Assembly (NCBI RefSeq): GCF_000568405.1
Contig: NZ_ARZY01000023.1
Location: 1-64,000, forward strand
Source: Catenovulum agarivorans DS-2
GTDB lineage: Bacteria; Pseudomonadota; Gammaproteobacteria; Enterobacterales; Alteromonadaceae
DNA length: 64,000 nt
Reading direction: 5' to 3'
Shown one piece after another: positions 55,231-63,655 of the stretch (position 1 is the first letter of the stretch; every line of letters starts with the position of its first letter). The notes beneath the pieces are model-generated. The model was not told where the DNA came from and did not search any database. It was given only the letters and a program-made list of their open reading frames with translations. Position numbers and translations under genes: made by a program.

Positions 55231-55617
55231 ATGTTAGTCCGATATTTATATATACGGAATTACAAAGCGCATAAAAATATGTTTGATAAGATTACGTCTT
55301 ATATATATCCACCGGATAGGTTATTAGCATCAAAGGTTCTAAAGTTAAAATTAACCCAAGTTTCCATTTTCGGGGCAGGGGATTTAGGGCGGGGAGTAAT
55401 TCAGTACTTGCACGATAAACCAATAAACATTAACAGATGGTATGACTCATCAGTAAAACAGGGAAAAGCTTATTTTTGTAAACGTGAAGTTTGGTCAATA
55501 GACAACTTGAGTCATGAGCCTTGTGAATATTTGATAATCGCGAGCGAGGTATACAAAAAAGAAATGATCACTAGCGCAAGAACGGCTGGCTTCAATGGTC
55601 ACTTTATTACACTGTAG
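55231..55617 (+). CDS. Small Rossmann-fold protein, module copy 2
   Basis: The 128-residue paralogue of 50141-50530: YIYPPDRLLASKVL, then VSIFGAGDLGRGVIQYL, WYDSSVKQ and LIIASEVYKKEMI. The first 16 residues may not be translated, since an internal ATG at 55279 gives a start in line with part of the paralogue. It precedes the second glycosyltransferase gene by eight bases. No acyltransferase domain. Function unknown. Confidence 0.68.
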   Translation: MLVRYLYIRNYKAHKNMFDKITSYIYPPDRLLASKVLKLKLTQVSIFGAGDLGRGVIQYLHDKPININRWYDSSVKQGKAYFCKREVWSIDNLSHEPCEYLIIASEVYKKEMITSARTAGFNGHFITL

Positions 55618-55625
55618 GTCGCTAT

Positions 55626-56756
55626 ATGTCTCAAAAAATATTGCTAGTGATGGAAAATGAATTTGAAAAGTGCCCGAGAGCCCGAAGACTTTTTATGGCT
55701 TTAGCAGCACGGCATCAAGTTAAACACATATGCAGGCCTTTATTAAATGAAAACAATCAAGCGGGCAACTTACTTTGGCATTTAAATAAAAATTTACACA
55801 GCCCACTAACTCGTAAATTAGTCGATCTCGCTATAAAATTTAACTTATTGAATTTCGCCTTAGGGTATAAAAGTCGTTGTTATGATGTTGGTAATGTTAA
55901 GGATGGCGATTTTGATTATATATTCGTATATCAATTATATCTGTTACCTCATTTTATCGAGTTTAAAAAAACGAAAGTGATTTTTGATGCGCGTGAATGT
56001 TATCCACTTCAACTGGCTAATAATAAGAAATGGCTGTCTACTCACGGAAAATTAGCCGAATTTGCCTGTAAAAAGTTAATTCCAAAAGTATACAAAACAA
56101 CTACAGTGTCCCCCTCTCTACAAACGTATTATCAAGCGCTCACAGGTCGAAAACCCGAATTATTTCCAAGTTATCCGCATTCGAGTTATAGGGTCAACGC
56201 ACTAGATAAAGCAATTGGTACACCTATTCGGCTTATACATCACGGTTCCTGCGACAGAAAACGTGAATTACATCAAATGATTGAACTAATGCAATTACTT
56301 GGTTCAAACTTTCAGCTTGATTTAATGTTGGTATATAAACCTGGAAATTCATATATTAAAGAGATCGAATTGCTCGTTGATAAAACTGATAATGTTCAGT
56401 TAATTGACGCTGTTTCTCCTGAGCAAATAATAAAATCAACCATGGTATACGATTTGGGGCTGTTTTTATTGCCTGATAACGGCAGTCAAAACAAGTATGC
56501 CTTACCAAATAAGTATTTTGAATTTTTGTATGCAGGCTTACCCGTTATTACAAGTGGTTCCATTGATATGAAGATGTATACGGATAAATACGGGTTCGGT
56601 CTATCATTTTTAAATGAGTCTTTACAAGAAATTGCAGACCATATTAAACATATCACAAAAGAAGACATCGAAAAATTTAAGCGCTCAATTGATAAAGAAG
56701 TAAGTTTTTTTACAGTTGAAGAAAATATAAAACAATGTTTGCCAGAGTTAATTTAA
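55626..56756 (+). CDS. Glycosyltransferase (GT4-like), module copy 2
   Basis: The 376-residue paralogue of 50527-51666, colinear from end to end: EFEKCPRARRLFMALAARH, VIFDARECYPLQLAN, LIHHGSCDRKRELHQMIELM and LPNKYFEFLYAGLPVITS. Sequence divergence between the two is large enough to rule out a recent duplication, so the two probably act on different sugars. No signal peptide; likely peripheral at the inner membrane. Confidence 0.82.
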   Translation: MSQKILLVMENEFEKCPRARRLFMALAARHQVKHICRPLLNENNQAGNLLWHLNKNLHSPLTRKLVDLAIKFNLLNFALGYKSRCYDVGNVKDGDFDYIFVYQLYLLPHFIEFKKTKVIFDARECYPLQLANNKKWLSTHGKLAEFACKKLIPKVYKTTTVSPSLQTYYQALTGRKPELFPSYPHSSYRVNALDKAIGTPIRLIHHGSCDRKRELHQMIELMQLLGSNFQLDLMLVYKPGNSYIKEIELLVDKTDNVQLIDAVSPEQIIKSTMVYDLGLFLLPDNGSQNKYALPNKYFEFLYAGLPVITSGSIDMKMYTDKYGFGLSFLNESLQEIADHIKHITKEDIEKFKRSIDKEVSFFTVEENIKQCLPELI

Positions 56757-56785
56757 TTCTACTTGGCTTTACCTAGGGGAATAAT

Positions 56786-58645
56786 ATGTGCGGTATTAGT
56801 GGCATTTTTAGTTTTAGCGGGCAGGTTAATAAAGAGCGCTTAGCTAATTTTAATAACGCGCTTACCCATAGAGGTCCGGATGCTCAAAATGTATATATTT
56901 CTACCTCTGGTTTTCTTGGATTGGGACACTGTCGACTTTCGATAGTTGATACTCATGAACATGCAAATCAGCCTTTTTTATCCAACGATAAAAGATATAG
57001 TTTGGTTTTTAATGGAGAGATTTATAATTATCTGGAACTTAGAGCAGATTTAGAGAGGCTAGGGCATTATTTCTATACTCAATCAGATACTGAAGTTCTA
57101 TTGGCTGCTTATATTGAATGGGGTGAAAATTGTCTTCAAAAATTTAATGGAATGTGGGCATTTGCTATTTGGGATGATCTAAAACAAAAATTATTTTTAT
57201 CTCGCGATAGATTCGGTGTTAAGTCTTTGTATTATAAAGAATACGAAGGCGAAGTCTCATTTGCATCAGAGCAGAAAGCATTTAAGCACTTAGACGGGAG
57301 TATCACTTTTGACCTTAATAATGTGAATAATGCTTTGATATTTCCGCAAAGCGTTGAAGCTCATCGAGAAACTATATATTCAAATATAAAAAAACTGTTG
57401 CCGGGGGAGTTTGCAGTCGTCGAACAAAACCACCTTAGAATATCTAAATGGTGGGATACATACGAGAGTGTGTTTCAAGTTGAAGAAACAGTGAATGCGG
57501 ATTTGCTGACAGATTTATTTGAAGATGCCTGCCGTATTAGAACTCGCACAGATGTCAAACTGGCAACCTCTTTGAGTGGTGGGTTAGATTCTTCCGCGGT
57601 TACTTCTCAATTAGCTTGTTTTAAGGATGTTAGAGTCGAAAAACAACTTAAGGCATTTATTGGATCATTTCCAGGAACGCAACAAGACGAGTTTAAATGG
57701 GGGAAAGCGGTAGTTGATCACCATCAATTACCCTACAACCGAGTTAATATCGAAACTGATAATTTAATCGATATTTTGTTTAAGAGCACGATAGCGCTAG
57801 AAGATATGAATTCGTTACCTGCTATTGGACAGTGGCTGATATATGAGTCTATGAATAAAGAAGGATATAAAGTATCGCTTGAAGGCCATGCAGGAGATGA
57901 AATATTAGGTGGGTACTACCCATACTTTCAAGCTTATATTTCTGATTTAATCAATGAGCGTTCAGATATTAACGCTTTAGCAAGTGCCATACCTATGATG
58001 GGGCAAATTCCAAACTGTAATGCTAAAGTGATTAGAGAAAACTTACTTAAGGTGAGCGAATCATATTTAAGCTCTAATAAAAAGTTAACTAAACGCCAAG
58101 CATTATATCGGAGGTACATTTCGAATATTTCGGCCTTACAAACAGAGATAGTAAAAGAGAAAACTTACGATACGTATATGAATAATTCTCAATTATTTCA
58201 GAGGTTATTCGAGGATTTCCATTATTTTTCATTGCCAAATATACTCAAAAATTACGACCGGTTATCTATGGCGCACTCTGTCGAGATTCGTTCTCCTTTT
58301 TTAGATTATCGTTTTGTGTTGGCTGCTTTTAAAGCTCCTCATCAATTACGTATCGCAAAAGGAAAAACAAAAGTACTTATTCGCGACCATTTTAAATTTA
58401 TCCCTGAGCCAGTTCGAAACCGAGTTGATAAGTCTGGATTCACGCCTCCTATATTTCATTGGTTAGAGAACGAATTAGGTTATTGGCTTAAAGATTGGAT
58501 ACATCAAAAAGATTTTCTTGAATCTGGCCTTTTTGATGGGCAATTATTGTCACGAGATATACATACTTTTATTAAACAAAAAAATTGGAAAGCGATTGTT
58601 TCACTTTGGCCACTCATTAATTTATCTATTTTGGAGTCAGCATGA
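56786..58645 (+). CDS. Asparagine synthetase-like amidotransferase, module copy 2
   Basis: The 619-residue paralogue of 51682-53544 with the same domains: Cys2 glutaminase (MCGISGIFSF, RGPDAQN, LVFNGEIYNYLE) and synthetase PP-loop SLSGGLDSSAV near residue 263, with GHAGDEILGGYYP. All catalytic motifs are intact, so both copies should be active. It overlaps the next gene by four bases. It probably forms an amide on a glycan carboxylate. Confidence 0.88.
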   Translation: MCGISGIFSFSGQVNKERLANFNNALTHRGPDAQNVYISTSGFLGLGHCRLSIVDTHEHANQPFLSNDKRYSLVFNGEIYNYLELRADLERLGHYFYTQSDTEVLLAAYIEWGENCLQKFNGMWAFAIWDDLKQKLFLSRDRFGVKSLYYKEYEGEVSFASEQKAFKHLDGSITFDLNNVNNALIFPQSVEAHRETIYSNIKKLLPGEFAVVEQNHLRISKWWDTYESVFQVEETVNADLLTDLFEDACRIRTRTDVKLATSLSGGLDSSAVTSQLACFKDVRVEKQLKAFIGSFPGTQQDEFKWGKAVVDHHQLPYNRVNIETDNLIDILFKSTIALEDMNSLPAIGQWLIYESMNKEGYKVSLEGHAGDEILGGYYPYFQAYISDLINERSDINALASAIPMMGQIPNCNAKVIRENLLKVSESYLSSNKKLTKRQALYRRYISNISALQTEIVKEKTYDTYMNNSQLFQRLFEDFHYFSLPNILKNYDRLSMAHSVEIRSPFLDYRFVLAAFKAPHQLRIAKGKTKVLIRDHFKFIPEPVRNRVDKSGFTPPIFHWLENELGYWLKDWIHQKDFLESGLFDGQLLSRDIHTFIKQKNWKAIVSLWPLINLSILESA

Positions 58646-59160
58646 ATTTAATTGCTAAAAGGCTTATTGCGAATATTGAGCGAAATATACAAACTTCACT
58701 TGTTTATATATGGGGCGCTGGCGAGTTGGGTCACACAATAGGTGAATGGTTGCTGCAAAACAGACCTGATTGCCAAGTTCTTGGATTTATTGAAACTAGC
58801 CCTAAACAAACTAGTATTCAGATAATGCAGTCGCAATTGCCTGTATATTCTTTCGATTCTGCCGGATTGTCAGAAGAACACTACCTTATCATTGCTTCAC
58901 AGGCGTTTGAGCGTGAGATTATTGCCAACATTTATAAAGTAGCGCCCGAGTTTAAGTCGAAAATTATAAGTTATAGTCAGTATAAATGTTGGTTGAAAAA
59001 GCAAATTGAAGATTTAGTCGCTGGAAACGAAATAAAAAAACTTACTGCATTAGTATTTGACTATCCTGAAGATTACCAGTTGTGGCTTGCTATGGCTGAA
59101 TTAGAAACGGATGAAAGTATTAGAAACGATTATTTAATCTGTGCGCAGGCTTTATCCTAA
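58642..59160 (+). CDS. Rossmann-helical protein, module copy 2
   Basis: The 172-residue paralogue of 53544-54059, with Rossmann-like motif VYIWGAGELGHTIGEWLL near residue 23, GFIETSPKQ and LIIASQAFEREII. A helical C-terminus includes LVFDYPEDYQLWLAMAELET. It is the last forward gene before the reverse-strand phosphoramidate operon; 21 bases separate the two convergent units. Function unknown. Confidence 0.7.
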   Translation: MNLIAKRLIANIERNIQTSLVYIWGAGELGHTIGEWLLQNRPDCQVLGFIETSPKQTSIQIMQSQLPVYSFDSAGLSEEHYLIIASQAFEREIIANIYKVAPEFKSKIISYSQYKCWLKKQIEDLVAGNEIKKLTALVFDYPEDYQLWLAMAELETDESIRNDYLICAQALS

Positions 59161-59181
59161 TCGTAATTTCATGCGGCATAG

Positions 59182-59943
59182 CTAAGCTAAGCAAGCTGAC
59201 AAGCTAGCCATTGCATGGTTATCTTCTAAATCTTCACAAGTATCAATCTCAACCCAACCCCGTTCGATGAAAACGGGTCTAACTTCAAACCGATCGTTTA
59301 TTAATAATTGAATAAAGCTTGTCATATACATATTATCAAAATCCTTACCATCGTATGTTTGCTCTCTACTAAGGTTTTGATAAAAATCCAAAATTTTCGG
59401 GATGATATGTTGGCTTAACTTGATTAGGCCAATATATTGTGCCTGAATATTTTCGTAACAATTCGTTTTTTTGCCCAATTCAGCTATAGAACCATTCGGT
59501 GCCAGTATAAAGCTTTCTGCATCTTCTAAGGGATTTTCCATTCTTCGTTGCCAGTAAGGAAGCCAGCCTTTATCAGCCACCAGGCTAATCGGAGAATTGT
59601 CACTGATTAAAGTTTTTACTGTATCTTGTTGATACACAATATCGCCGTAGCTAATAATTAAATCGCAGCCTAAGTTCTCTAACAGAGACTGAGCACAAAA
59701 TAAGCTAGCCACCATATTACTTGTCAAATAATTAGGATTGCGTACGACTTTGCCATACGGATTAAATTGTTCACCTTTATAACCAGTCACTATACTAATG
59801 TCGCTTACACCAGCAGCTTTTAAAGCTTCTATTTGATATTCAAGTAAAGGTTTACCAAATAACTCTACCAAAGCCTTGGGTTTATTATCTGTATATGGGC
59901 GAAGTCGACTACCTTGGCCTGCTGCTAAGATGATTGCTTTCAT
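59182..59943 (-). CDS. Nucleotidyltransferase, Cj1416-like (CTP:phosphoglutamine cytidylyltransferase)
   Basis: The 253-residue NTP-transferase shows [20 protein letters not shown] and [20 protein letters not shown]. The metal-binding Asp is in [10 protein letters not shown] near residue 99, and [17 protein letters not shown] lies near the end. In the MeOPN pathway of Campylobacter jejuni, Cj1416 joins CTP and L-glutamine phosphate to give CDP-L-glutamine. The assignment rests on its gene neighbours, which match that cluster. It is last in the reverse-strand operon, overlapping the amidotransferase gene by four bases. A sugar or phosphocholine substrate is the alternative. Confidence 0.78.
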   Translation of the reverse strand: MKAIILAAGQGSRLRPYTDNKPKALVELFGKPLLEYQIEALKAAGVSDISIVTGYKGEQFNPYGKVVRNPNYLTSNMVASLFCAQSLLENLGCDLIISYGDIVYQQDTVKTLISDNSPISLVADKGWLPYWQRRMENPLEDAESFILAPNGSIAELGKKTNCYENIQAQYIGLIKLSQHIIPKILDFYQNLSREQTYDGKDFDNMYMTSFIQLLINDRFEVRPVFIERGWVEIDTCEDLEDNHAMASLSACLA

Positions 59944-60539
59944 TGATTGTACCTTGATTTAAATAACTGAATGTCTATTTCAGAGAAGTTTACGTTACGC
60001 TCAGGGTGCCACATTATCCCCTCAATTGGTGCTGAGATATGAGACACAGATTTTATGATGTTATCTAGGCCAATAGCTTTAACTATGAGGTCCTGATTAG
60101 TTTGAGTTGTCCCTAATGTATGATAACTGTTTACTTGGACTATTTGGTTATTGAACTTGATACTTTGGGTGGGGGTTACTTGTCCCTGTACTGGGTATAA
60201 TTGCATACCAAAATACTGCTGAATGGCTTGCATTCCGCGACAAACACCAATGAGCGGTATTTTATAAGTTAATGCTATTGACAGCAGTTTATGTTCAATT
60301 TTACTTCTTTCGTCACTCAATTTTGTATCATACTCTCCACCACCGGTCAGTAAAATACCATCAAAGTTTGTATTTTGAATAATTTGTTCTGCTAACATGC
60401 TATCGTTAGGTAATAAGCAGGGCGTAAGATTGCATTGGTGTAAAAATTTAAACCAAGTATTATCAATTGAGTCTCTGTATTCACCATAATCTTTAATGTA
60501 ATCCTGACGCATAGTGACGAGTATCGTTTTTACTGTCAT
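59940..60539 (-). CDS. Class I glutamine amidotransferase, Cj1417-like (gamma-glutamyl-CDP-amidate hydrolase)
   Basis: A peptidase C26-type protein of 199 residues. The catalytic triad is visible: Cys100 in [11 protein letters not shown], His178 and Glu180 in MWHPERN. The N-terminus [20 protein letters not shown] and TGGGEYD are family-like. In the MeOPN pathway Cj1417 hydrolyses CDP-L-glutamine to cytidine diphosphoramidate and glutamate. Its place between the cytidylyltransferase and kinase-like genes supports this over ordinary gamma-glutamyl-GABA hydrolysis in putrescine breakdown. Confidence 0.8.
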   Translation of the reverse strand: MTVKTILVTMRQDYIKDYGEYRDSIDNTWFKFLHQCNLTPCLLPNDSMLAEQIIQNTNFDGILLTGGGEYDTKLSDERSKIEHKLLSIALTYKIPLIGVCRGMQAIQQYFGMQLYPVQGQVTPTQSIKFNNQIVQVNSYHTLGTTQTNQDLIVKAIGLDNIIKSVSHISAPIEGIMWHPERNVNFSEIDIQLFKSRYNQ

Positions 60540-60541
60540 CT

Positions 60542-62893
60542 TTACTTAAGTATTTTAACCTGTTTATTTAGGCAATTTATCTCTAATAATTCGGCTTGCT
60601 TCCATTTTTGGAACAATGTTTCACCAGCACCTATTATTGCAGGTATATTTAACTCGCTGGCTCTGATCGCCATATGTGAATTACAACCACCGAATTGAGT
60701 AATTAACCCCGCAATTGAATGTGAAAAAAGCCAGTCGTATCCGGGATCTGCATTTGGAATAAATATGATTTTATTGTCGATATTTTCGTGGCTTGATTCA
60801 CTCCAAATTTTCGCGCAGGCTGTTTCTTGAGTAATAAAATTTGGCTCTGATGCTGGCATGTCAAAACCTTCTACATCGTTACCACTAATAATGAGTGGGG
60901 GAAGGGTTAATGTTTTAGTTAGTTCGAATTTACTTTTTCCAGCTTCAATACTTTTTCGAAGCGTTTGCTCTACGTTTACGCTCGAACATGCCATGTCAAG
61001 TAAAGAGTTTATATCCAGATAAGCTGCATCTTCCCTGCTAATTCCGTACTTGGAAGCCAAATCTGCAATATTTTCGAGACTGTCACTCAATGAACGAGTA
61101 AAGATGAACTTTGCGTATTCTCGTCCTTCAATTGCTGATTTAATAAAGTGAAATAGTGAGTCTACTGAGTGGCTGATACCATGCTCTTTTATTAACCGAT
61201 GGCATTTTTGATAAGCTGTTTTACTTAAATTGAAAGTAGGTTTAATTTGCGGTTCAGTTATCGAATCAAAATTAAAATAAGCTTCTGGTGTGTGGTCATA
61301 TCGATTTGAAGTAATGTCGTATGTGCCTGGGCGTAAATGGCCATACTCAGCAAGAAAGTCTGTTTTGTTTAACCTCGATATATCTTCTTTCATCGTTGAG
61401 CTAACGGTGTGCAGGCTGTTCATAAATTGATGATAATCTGCATCGGATATTACGTCAGTATTGATAAGAGATTGCAGCATTTGTACTGCAATAAAACCTG
61501 CTCTGGCAAGTCCTGCAAAAGGCAGTGTTCCATAACGTTTACAGTCTTCCAGTAACCAGTAGATTCTTTGAATTGGATCACGGATCTCAGTGCATATTTT
61601 GAATTGTCTAGTTTTCAATTTTTCTATTTTATGGACATCTTGGATCCAAAGACCAGTCCTTGCATCAATTATATTATTAGTTAATTGACGAAGTAGTGTT
61701 GATATCTCTTTGCATTCTTTCTGAGTAAATCCGGCTTCCATAAGATGTTTAAACTTTGTTTCAAGATCAAACGTATAACATGAAAGAACAATGTTAAACT
61801 CAACTTTGTCATGATTTGTTGGGTTATTTTCTAGTTGTTTTAGGTAATAGTTAAGCAGTTTTTCAGCGAGGGCTGGTGGTGTTTCTTTTGGAATAAAAGA
61901 ATTAAAGCTGACTCTTACATCAATATAAGGCAGGCCCGAAAAATCCACTAGTAGCGGGAAGCTGCGCAAATTGAGGTAGCCGTAGTTATTTCTTTGGTAG
62001 GCCCAGATATTGTCTGTTACTAGCTCTTTGTATAAGGTTAATGCAAGCGGCTTAGGTTTGGTACCTATAATCTCAGCTGGGTTCCAGTCTGGCATAACGC
62101 CAAATAACGATTTTTCACCATACAAAAAAGGGTGTCTGCTACTCAAGGTATCAATTTTGAGCTTAGTTTCAGCTAAAAGTTGTTTGAACTGAAAAGTGTT
62201 CACAGACGTTTTATTGTTAACAACTAATGGTCTGACTTGCAGTAACCAAAGTTTGTCGTTTTGATCTATAGCAAATTCGATATCCAACTTTTCGGAGTTA
62301 AATAAGTGTTCCAGTTCTTTCGCTAAGTTAATCAATTTAAGTTGTAATGGGGTTTTGGGCTCCGTTCCTCTGGCAAGATAACTTGTTGTTAAATCATTCG
62401 TTGTTCCAGATGTGATGCTGTTACAGCTGCCAGACTTATCATAATTTATTACATAATACGGACTTCCATCCGACTGGTTATATGTAAAGATGACGCCACA
62501 GATTTTTACCTTACTAAGCATTGGTTGGATAAGAACTTCTTCTTTGTGGCTTGTATCAGTGGCTGGGTAACTGGCAAATACTTGGTTTATTGCCTCTGCC
62601 AATTTGGCATCGCTTTTGATATTGTCGATAGTCAAGTACTTGCCTGCAGCTGACGAATTATGTGTATCTTCCTGACTACAACTGCTACGAACAATTAGAG
62701 GTGCATGACTAATTAAAAATTGCTTTAGCCGATTTGAATTATTACATGACTGTTTTATCATGTAGATGGGCAGAACTTCTGCATTTTCAAGCAAACCAGC
62801 AAGGCTTTGCAAAGTTCTTCCTTTGCTTAAAAATGGCAAACAGCTTACTGATACAGTGTCCAAATTTTCAATTTTATTGCTGGTCTGCTTCAT
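60542..62893 (-). CDS. PEP-synthase-like L-glutamine kinase, Cj1418-like
   Basis: The 783-residue protein has an N-terminal PPDK-type ATP-grasp domain (IVRSSCSQEDTHNSSAAGKY near 69-88; IEFAIDQNDKLWLLQVRPLV near 202). A long central domain follows, then a C-terminal PEP-utiliser swivelling domain with the phospho-His at about 740 (FGGCNSHMAIRASELNIPAI). It lacks the PEP-binding TIM barrel of true PEP synthase. This is the layout of Cj1418, shown to phosphorylate the amide nitrogen of L-glutamine, the first step of MeOPN formation. It has a two-base gap to the next gene. Confidence 0.85.
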   Translation of the reverse strand: MKQTSNKIENLDTVSVSCLPFLSKGRTLQSLAGLLENAEVLPIYMIKQSCNNSNRLKQFLISHAPLIVRSSCSQEDTHNSSAAGKYLTIDNIKSDAKLAEAINQVFASYPATDTSHKEEVLIQPMLSKVKICGVIFTYNQSDGSPYYVINYDKSGSCNSITSGTTNDLTTSYLARGTEPKTPLQLKLINLAKELEHLFNSEKLDIEFAIDQNDKLWLLQVRPLVVNNKTSVNTFQFKQLLAETKLKIDTLSSRHPFLYGEKSLFGVMPDWNPAEIIGTKPKPLALTLYKELVTDNIWAYQRNNYGYLNLRSFPLLVDFSGLPYIDVRVSFNSFIPKETPPALAEKLLNYYLKQLENNPTNHDKVEFNIVLSCYTFDLETKFKHLMEAGFTQKECKEISTLLRQLTNNIIDARTGLWIQDVHKIEKLKTRQFKICTEIRDPIQRIYWLLEDCKRYGTLPFAGLARAGFIAVQMLQSLINTDVISDADYHQFMNSLHTVSSTMKEDISRLNKTDFLAEYGHLRPGTYDITSNRYDHTPEAYFNFDSITEPQIKPTFNLSKTAYQKCHRLIKEHGISHSVDSLFHFIKSAIEGREYAKFIFTRSLSDSLENIADLASKYGISREDAAYLDINSLLDMACSSVNVEQTLRKSIEAGKSKFELTKTLTLPPLIISGNDVEGFDMPASEPNFITQETACAKIWSESSHENIDNKIIFIPNADPGYDWLFSHSIAGLITQFGGCNSHMAIRASELNIPAIIGAGETLFQKWKQAELLEINCLNKQVKILK

Positions 62894-62905
62894 CTAGCTA
62901 CTCTC

Positions 62906-63655
62906 TTATTTTAATTGTGCCGCCCAAATCCTAGTTGTATAGGGTACTTCTATCGTTTCGTTAGAAATATTAGTAAGCATTAGAGATATATCTTTAATAA
63001 TATTGGGGAAGCTTTCCTTGGCTTGGCGCTCTAAAGTTGCATGAGAACGCCAGGCTTCTATAACGTCATCTTTATGCTGCTGATGTACAATATTCCCAGT
63101 TAAAAAATGTACTGGGTTAAACAAATTACTTCTATCAATCTCATCCGTTTGATCTTCGCGTCGAGTACCGTAACCATATTTAGGAATATACTTTTTTATA
63201 ATACTTTCTATTTCTGCTTGTATAGGATCATTTAAATCTCTATGGTTCCACATAGCTGCAAACCAGCCATTGTTAACGAGGATACGTTTGCTTTCCAATA
63301 GTGCTGCTTGTCTATCACATACATTGAAAGAAGAGCCGAATGTCACAAGTGAAAAGGTATCTGAATTTTGTTTAGTATTTTCACCAATACCTTCAAACCA
63401 TTCTACGTTGGGGTATGCTTTCGTACGTTGTATCCCCTCACCACGCATATCATCATTTGGCTCAACAGCTGTGACATTTAGTCCTTGATCTGCAAGTTTA
63501 AGCGTTAAATGAGCAACACCTGCACCTACGTCACAAACTTTTTCGTTTGGTTTTACACCGGTCAGCTCAAATAATTTGTGTAAAGCTTCATCTGCATAGT
63601 CAGGTCTTTTTAGGTAAGCTTTTGCCATACCTGTATAATTCCAATCAGTTTTCAT
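62906..63655 (-). CDS. SAM-dependent methyltransferase, Cj1419/Cj1420-like
   Basis: The 249-residue class I methyltransferase has motif I VCDVGAGVAHLTLKLAD near residue 40, VTAVEPNDDM and VTFGSSFNVCDR, with MWNHRDLNDPIQ and WRSHATLERQA in the C-terminal half. In the MeOPN cluster one or two such enzymes methylate the phosphoramidate. The start overlaps the upstream kinase gene by 11 bases. Only one methyltransferase is seen in the window; a second may lie outside. Confidence 0.8.
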   Translation of the reverse strand: MKTDWNYTGMAKAYLKRPDYADEALHKLFELTGVKPNEKVCDVGAGVAHLTLKLADQGLNVTAVEPNDDMRGEGIQRTKAYPNVEWFEGIGENTKQNSDTFSLVTFGSSFNVCDRQAALLESKRILVNNGWFAAMWNHRDLNDPIQAEIESIIKKYIPKYGYGTRREDQTDEIDRSNLFNPVHFLTGNIVHQQHKDDVIEAWRSHATLERQAKESFPNIIKDISLMLTNISNETIEVPYTTRIWAAQLK

